Notes under the pieces: model-generated
Databases searched by the model: none
What the model was told of the DNA's origin: nothing
Seen by the model: only the letters and a program-made list of their open reading frames with translations
Part shown: positions 14,150 through 16,642 of the stretch, piece by piece
Position numbering within the stretch: position 1 is the stretch's first letter
Layout: each line of letters starts with the position of its first letter
DNA from: Bryobacterales bacterium
Lineage (GTDB): Bacteria > Acidobacteriota > Terriglobia > Bryobacterales > Bryobacteraceae
Reading direction: 5' to 3'
Assembly (NCBI GenBank): GCA_003164075.1
Contig: PLRZ01000127.1
Coordinates: 1 to 16,642 of the forward strand
DNA length: 16,642 bases
Position numbers and translations under genes: made by a program

Positions 14150-14220
14150 GACCTGCTGAAGGACGTGGGCAAGATACTCGCTCTCTATAATTTGCATAGG
14201 TAGGGCCAGCCTTCGAGCCG

Positions 14221-14686
14221 CTAGTTCCAATAGCTGCGATCCAGACTCCGATACTGTACCGCTTCGGCCAGGTGCTTCGCCGCGATCTGCTCCTTGTGAT
14301 CCAGATCCGCGATAGTCCGCGCCACCTTTAAAATCCGATCGTGCGCCCGCGCCGAGAGCCCCAGTTTCCGCACCGCCATTTCCAGCGTCCGCTCACCCGC
14401 CGCGTCCAGTTCGCACAGCTTTCGCAGACTCCGCGACGGAATATGCGCGTTATAGAACCCGCGTTGCCTCTGCAATGCGCGCGCCTCTTCCACCCGTAGA
14501 CGCATCTCGCACGAGGGCGTCCCGCCGTCTTTCTCCCGCAGTTCCCGATACGGCACCGCGGGCACTTCGATGTGCAGATCGATGCGGTCCAGCAGCGGCC
14601 CGCTCAACTTACTCATGTACCGCTGAATGATCGCGGGCGTGCAGCGGCACTCGCGCGTGGGATCGCCGTAGAAGCCGCACGGGCAC
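14221..14686. repeat. Direct repeat partner of 10170-10635
   Basis: The 3' end of the intact comM gene, repeated in the same orientation 4051 bases away. A 233-base block (copy 1 10369-10601) is identical. Most of the 18 differences fall in the 200 bases nearest the stop codon. Together the two copies flank the NHL gene and its spacers. Confidence 0.9.
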
Positions 14687-15738
14687 GGATTCAGCGCGCA
14701 AATCAGAAGGAAACTCGCGGGGAACGACAGCGTCATATTGCTCCGCGCCAGGGTCACCGACCGGTCTTCCAGCGGCTGCCGCAGCATCTCCAGCACGTTG
14801 CGCGAGAACTCCGGCAGTTCATCCAGGAATAACACGCCGTTGTGCGCCAAACTTACTTCGCCGGGGCGCGGAGTGCCCGATCCGCCGCCCACCAGGCCCG
14901 CGTCGGAAATCGTGTGGTGCGGCGCGCGTAGAGGCCTCTGCGACAGCAGCCCGGTGCCCCGCGGCAGTAATCCCGCGACGCTGTAGATCTGCGTAGTCTC
15001 CAGCGCTTCCGGAAACGTCAGCGGCGGCAAGATGCCGGCGAACCGTTTGGCCAACATCGACTTGCCCGACCCCGGCGGCCCAATCATCAATACGTTGTGA
15101 TTCCCCGCCGCCGCCACTTCCAAGGCGCGCCTCGCGGTCGCCTGTCCGCGCACGTCGCTAAAGTCGGGGATGGGGACGTCCGCGCGGGTTCCCTCACCCA
15201 GACTCGCCGCACAAGGCTCGAAATGCTCCGGCGCCTGCAGGTAGCTGACCACCTCCGCCAGGTGCCGCATGCCGAAAACATTCACCCCTTCGGTGACCGA
15301 CGCTTCGGCCGCATTGTCGGCCGGCACAATCAGGTTCAGGATTCCGCGCCGCCGCGCGCACGCTGCAATCGACAGCACCCCGCGCACCGGCCGCAGCGTG
15401 CCATCGAGCGACAGTTCCCCCACCAGCAGATGCCGATCCGCCGCCTTCGCCAGCCCCATGGCGCCCAGGATCCCGATGGCCATGGGCAAATCGAAGCCCA
15501 CGCCTTCTTTGCGCACATTGGCCGGCGCCAGGTTGATGGTGACGGCTTTGTTGGGATACCCGAAGCCTGAGTTCAGCATGGCCGATTTGATGCGCTCCCG
15601 GCTCTCGCGCACTGCCGTGTCCGGCATGCCCACCGTGACAAAATCCCGCGCCGACCCGTTGTAGAGATCGACTTCCACGTCGATCAAGTGCGCGTCAATG
15701 CCATAGACTGCGGCGGACCGGGTTCGAAAGAGGGCCAT
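14221..15738 (-). CDS. comM: ComM/YifB-family Mg-chelatase-like AAA+ ATPase
   Basis: A full-length 505-residue member of the YifB/ComM family. The N-terminal lobe (about 1-170, ARDFVTVGMPDTAVRESRER, INLAPANVRKEG, FDLPMAIGILGAMG) is the family's ribosomal-S5-like domain. The AAA+ core has Walker A GPPGSGKSM (220-228), Walker B VLFLDE (302-307) and SGPLLDRIDLHIEVP (379-393). The paired cysteines C352/C354 and C364/C366 (NPCPCGFYGD, RECRC) are characteristic. Characterised ComM is a hexameric helicase that drives branch migration during natural transformation. The ATG at 15736-15738 has no clear ribosome-binding site. No competence gene is nearby. It converges on the NHL gene, with 71 bases between stops. 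All motifs are intact, so it should be functional. Confidence 0.93.
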   Translation of the reverse strand: MALFRTRSAAVYGIDAHLIDVEVDLYNGSARDFVTVGMPDTAVRESRERIKSAMLNSGFGYPNKAVTINLAPANVRKEGVGFDLPMAIGILGAMGLAKAADRHLLVGELSLDGTLRPVRGVLSIAACARRRGILNLIVPADNAAEASVTEGVNVFGMRHLAEVVSYLQAPEHFEPCAASLGEGTRADVPIPDFSDVRGQATARRALEVAAAGNHNVLMIGPPGSGKSMLAKRFAGILPPLTFPEALETTQIYSVAGLLPRGTGLLSQRPLRAPHHTISDAGLVGGGSGTPRPGEVSLAHNGVLFLDELPEFSRNVLEMLRQPLEDRSVTLARSNMTLSFPASFLLICALNPCPCGFYGDPTRECRCTPAIIQRYMSKLSGPLLDRIDLHIEVPAVPYRELREKDGGTPSCEMRLRVEEARALQRQRGFYNAHIPSRSLRKLCELDAAGERTLEMAVRKLGLSARAHDRILKVARTIADLDHKEQIAAKHLAEAVQYRSLDRSYWN

Positions 15739-15939
15739 GAAGACATTGGTCGCCCCGGAAGGCGGTTCTTCTCACCAATTCTTCACTGCGCCCCGCAGCG
15801 ATGCGCCCGTGACCGTTAGTTTGAATCGCAAACTATCTCCACGCCACGGGCCTGAGGCGGAATGCACTATGTCGGCATCGAAAGACCTTAGCCCGCTACC
15901 GGGGATGACCCTTCTACCGGCCAATTCGCGAAATTGTTG

Positions 15940-15945
15940 TATGAT
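15940..15945 (+). promoter_or_regulatory. -10-like element next to the enolase-superfamily gene
   Basis: TATGAT matches the -10 consensus at five of six positions and ends eight bases before the ATG at 15954, so transcription would start within about two bases of it. No ribosome-binding site and no good -35 are visible. Confidence 0.4.
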
Positions 15946-15953
15946 AAAACCAA

Positions 15954-16642
15954 ATGCAGATCGCGGATATTCGGGCTACCACGGTCACCGTGCCGCTGGA
16001 AGCGCCCCTGCGCCATGCCAACGGCTGCCACTGGGGCCGCTTCGTCCGGACCATTGTCGAAATCGAGACCGATACAGGCTTGGTGGGCCTCGGCGAAATG
16101 GGCGGCGGCGGAGAGTCGGCCGAAGCCGTTTTCCGCGCCATGAAGCAATACCTGGTGGGCCATGACCCCGCGCGCCTTGAGGAAATGCGCTTCCTCATCG
16201 CCAATCCCACCGCGTCCCTCTACAACAACCGCACCCAAGTCCTCGCCGCGCTCGAATTTGCCTGCCTGGACGTCCTGGGCCAAGCCTGGGGCGTGCCGAT
16301 ATCGGAAATCCTCGGCGGCCGTTTGCGCGACCGCGTTCCGTTCGCCTCCTACTGTTTCTTCCGATATCCCGATCCGCGCACCGGCGAGGGCGAAGTCCGC
16401 ACCATCGATCAGGTGCTGGCCAATGCCGAATGCCTGAAACGCCGCTTCGGCTTCACCACGCATAAGATGAAGGCCGGCGTTTTCCATCCGGATTACGAAC
16501 TGGAAGCTTACCGCGCGCTGGCCCATAAATTCCCGGCCGATTCCGTGCGCTTCGACCCCAACGGCGTATGGTCCACCGAGCAAGCCATCCGCTTTGGCCA
16601 GGCCATCGAAGGCTTGCGCAACGACTATCTGGAAGATCCCGT
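15954..16642 (+). CDS. Enolase-superfamily enzyme, glucarate-dehydratase-like (partial)
   Basis: The first 229 codons are present; the gene runs off the right edge. The N-terminal capping domain ([20 protein letters not shown], then [18 protein letters not shown]) and [15 protein letters not shown] followed by ISEILGG are typical of the mandelate racemase/muconate lactonizing group. Active-site positions visible are the KxK pair K171/K173 (THKMKAGVF), metal ligand D201 in RFDPNGVWS, and E227 in LEDP. The DPNGxWS and LEDP wording most resembles glucarate/galactarate-type acid-sugar dehydratases, but substrates vary within the family and the C-terminal catalytic His is not in view. It is divergent from comM with a 215-base spacer. 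The ATG lacks a ribosome-binding site. Confidence 0.85.
   Translation, partial: MQIADIRATTVTVPLEAPLRHANGCHWGRFVRTIVEIETDTGLVGLGEMGGGGESAEAVFRAMKQYLVGHDPARLEEMRFLIANPTASLYNNRTQVLAALEFACLDVLGQAWGVPISEILGGRLRDRVPFASYCFFRYPDPRTGEGEVRTIDQVLANAECLKRRFGFTTHKMKAGVFHPDYELEAYRALAHKFPADSVRFDPNGVWSTEQAIRFGQAIEGLRNDYLEDP

Noticed and set aside
1..16642. CRISPR array, phage or transposase genes
   Set aside because: No regularly spaced repeats and no integrase, transposase or phage structural signatures on either strand.

Overview
The window looks like a piece of an Acidobacteriota chromosome, closest in style to Solibacter/Bryobacter-type genomes. This is inferred from gene content, with no database search. 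The clues are a sigma factor of the kind encoded beside Ser/Thr kinases, a large multidomain membrane Ser/Thr kinase, a long NHL-repeat secreted protein with a dockerin-like tail, a secreted DUF1579-type protein, toxin-antitoxin (TA) modules embedded in repeat-rich spacers, and moderately high G+C.

Layout. 1-77: start of a leftward Tat-exported protein, cut by the window edge. 312-2516: three small leftward genes separated by repeat-containing spacers: a secreted DUF1579-like protein, a SnoaL-like protein and an NTF2-like lipoprotein. 2517-3279: a gene-poor spacer with a decayed gene end and several degenerate repeats. 3280-4874: two leftward TA modules, higB-higA and then vapB-vapC. Copies of one short repeat lie in the spacers on both sides of and between the two modules, all in the same direction. 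Each module has a recognisable promoter with an inverted-repeat operator inside or over it, and the promoter spacing predicts transcripts that start at or very near the start codon.

5222-8762: an ECF sigma factor and, facing it with one base between the stop codons, a 1009-residue Ser/Thr kinase. The kinase carries a membrane segment, a PEGA-like domain, a sulfatase-modifying-factor (FGE) domain and an alpha/beta-hydrolase domain. Divergent from it is a DUF2306 membrane protein (8869-9606), followed by decayed exported-protein remnants.

10170-15738: a complete comM/yifB gene (leftward) and, 4051 bases away in the same orientation, a second copy of only its last 466 bases. The single gene between the two copies is a 1040-residue NHL-repeat protein. 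The two comM ends differ almost only at synonymous positions, so the extra piece diverged while under protein-level selection. Import by homologous recombination from a relative fits this better than a simple recent tandem duplication.

15954-end: the N-terminal part of an enolase-superfamily enzyme of the glucarate-dehydratase type, cut by the window edge.

I see no CRISPR array, rRNA, tRNA, transposase or integrase. The strongest unusual signals are the repeat-bounded TA cassettes with apparently leaderless promoters, the comM 3'-end duplication around the NHL gene, and the kinase-FGE-hydrolase fusion.
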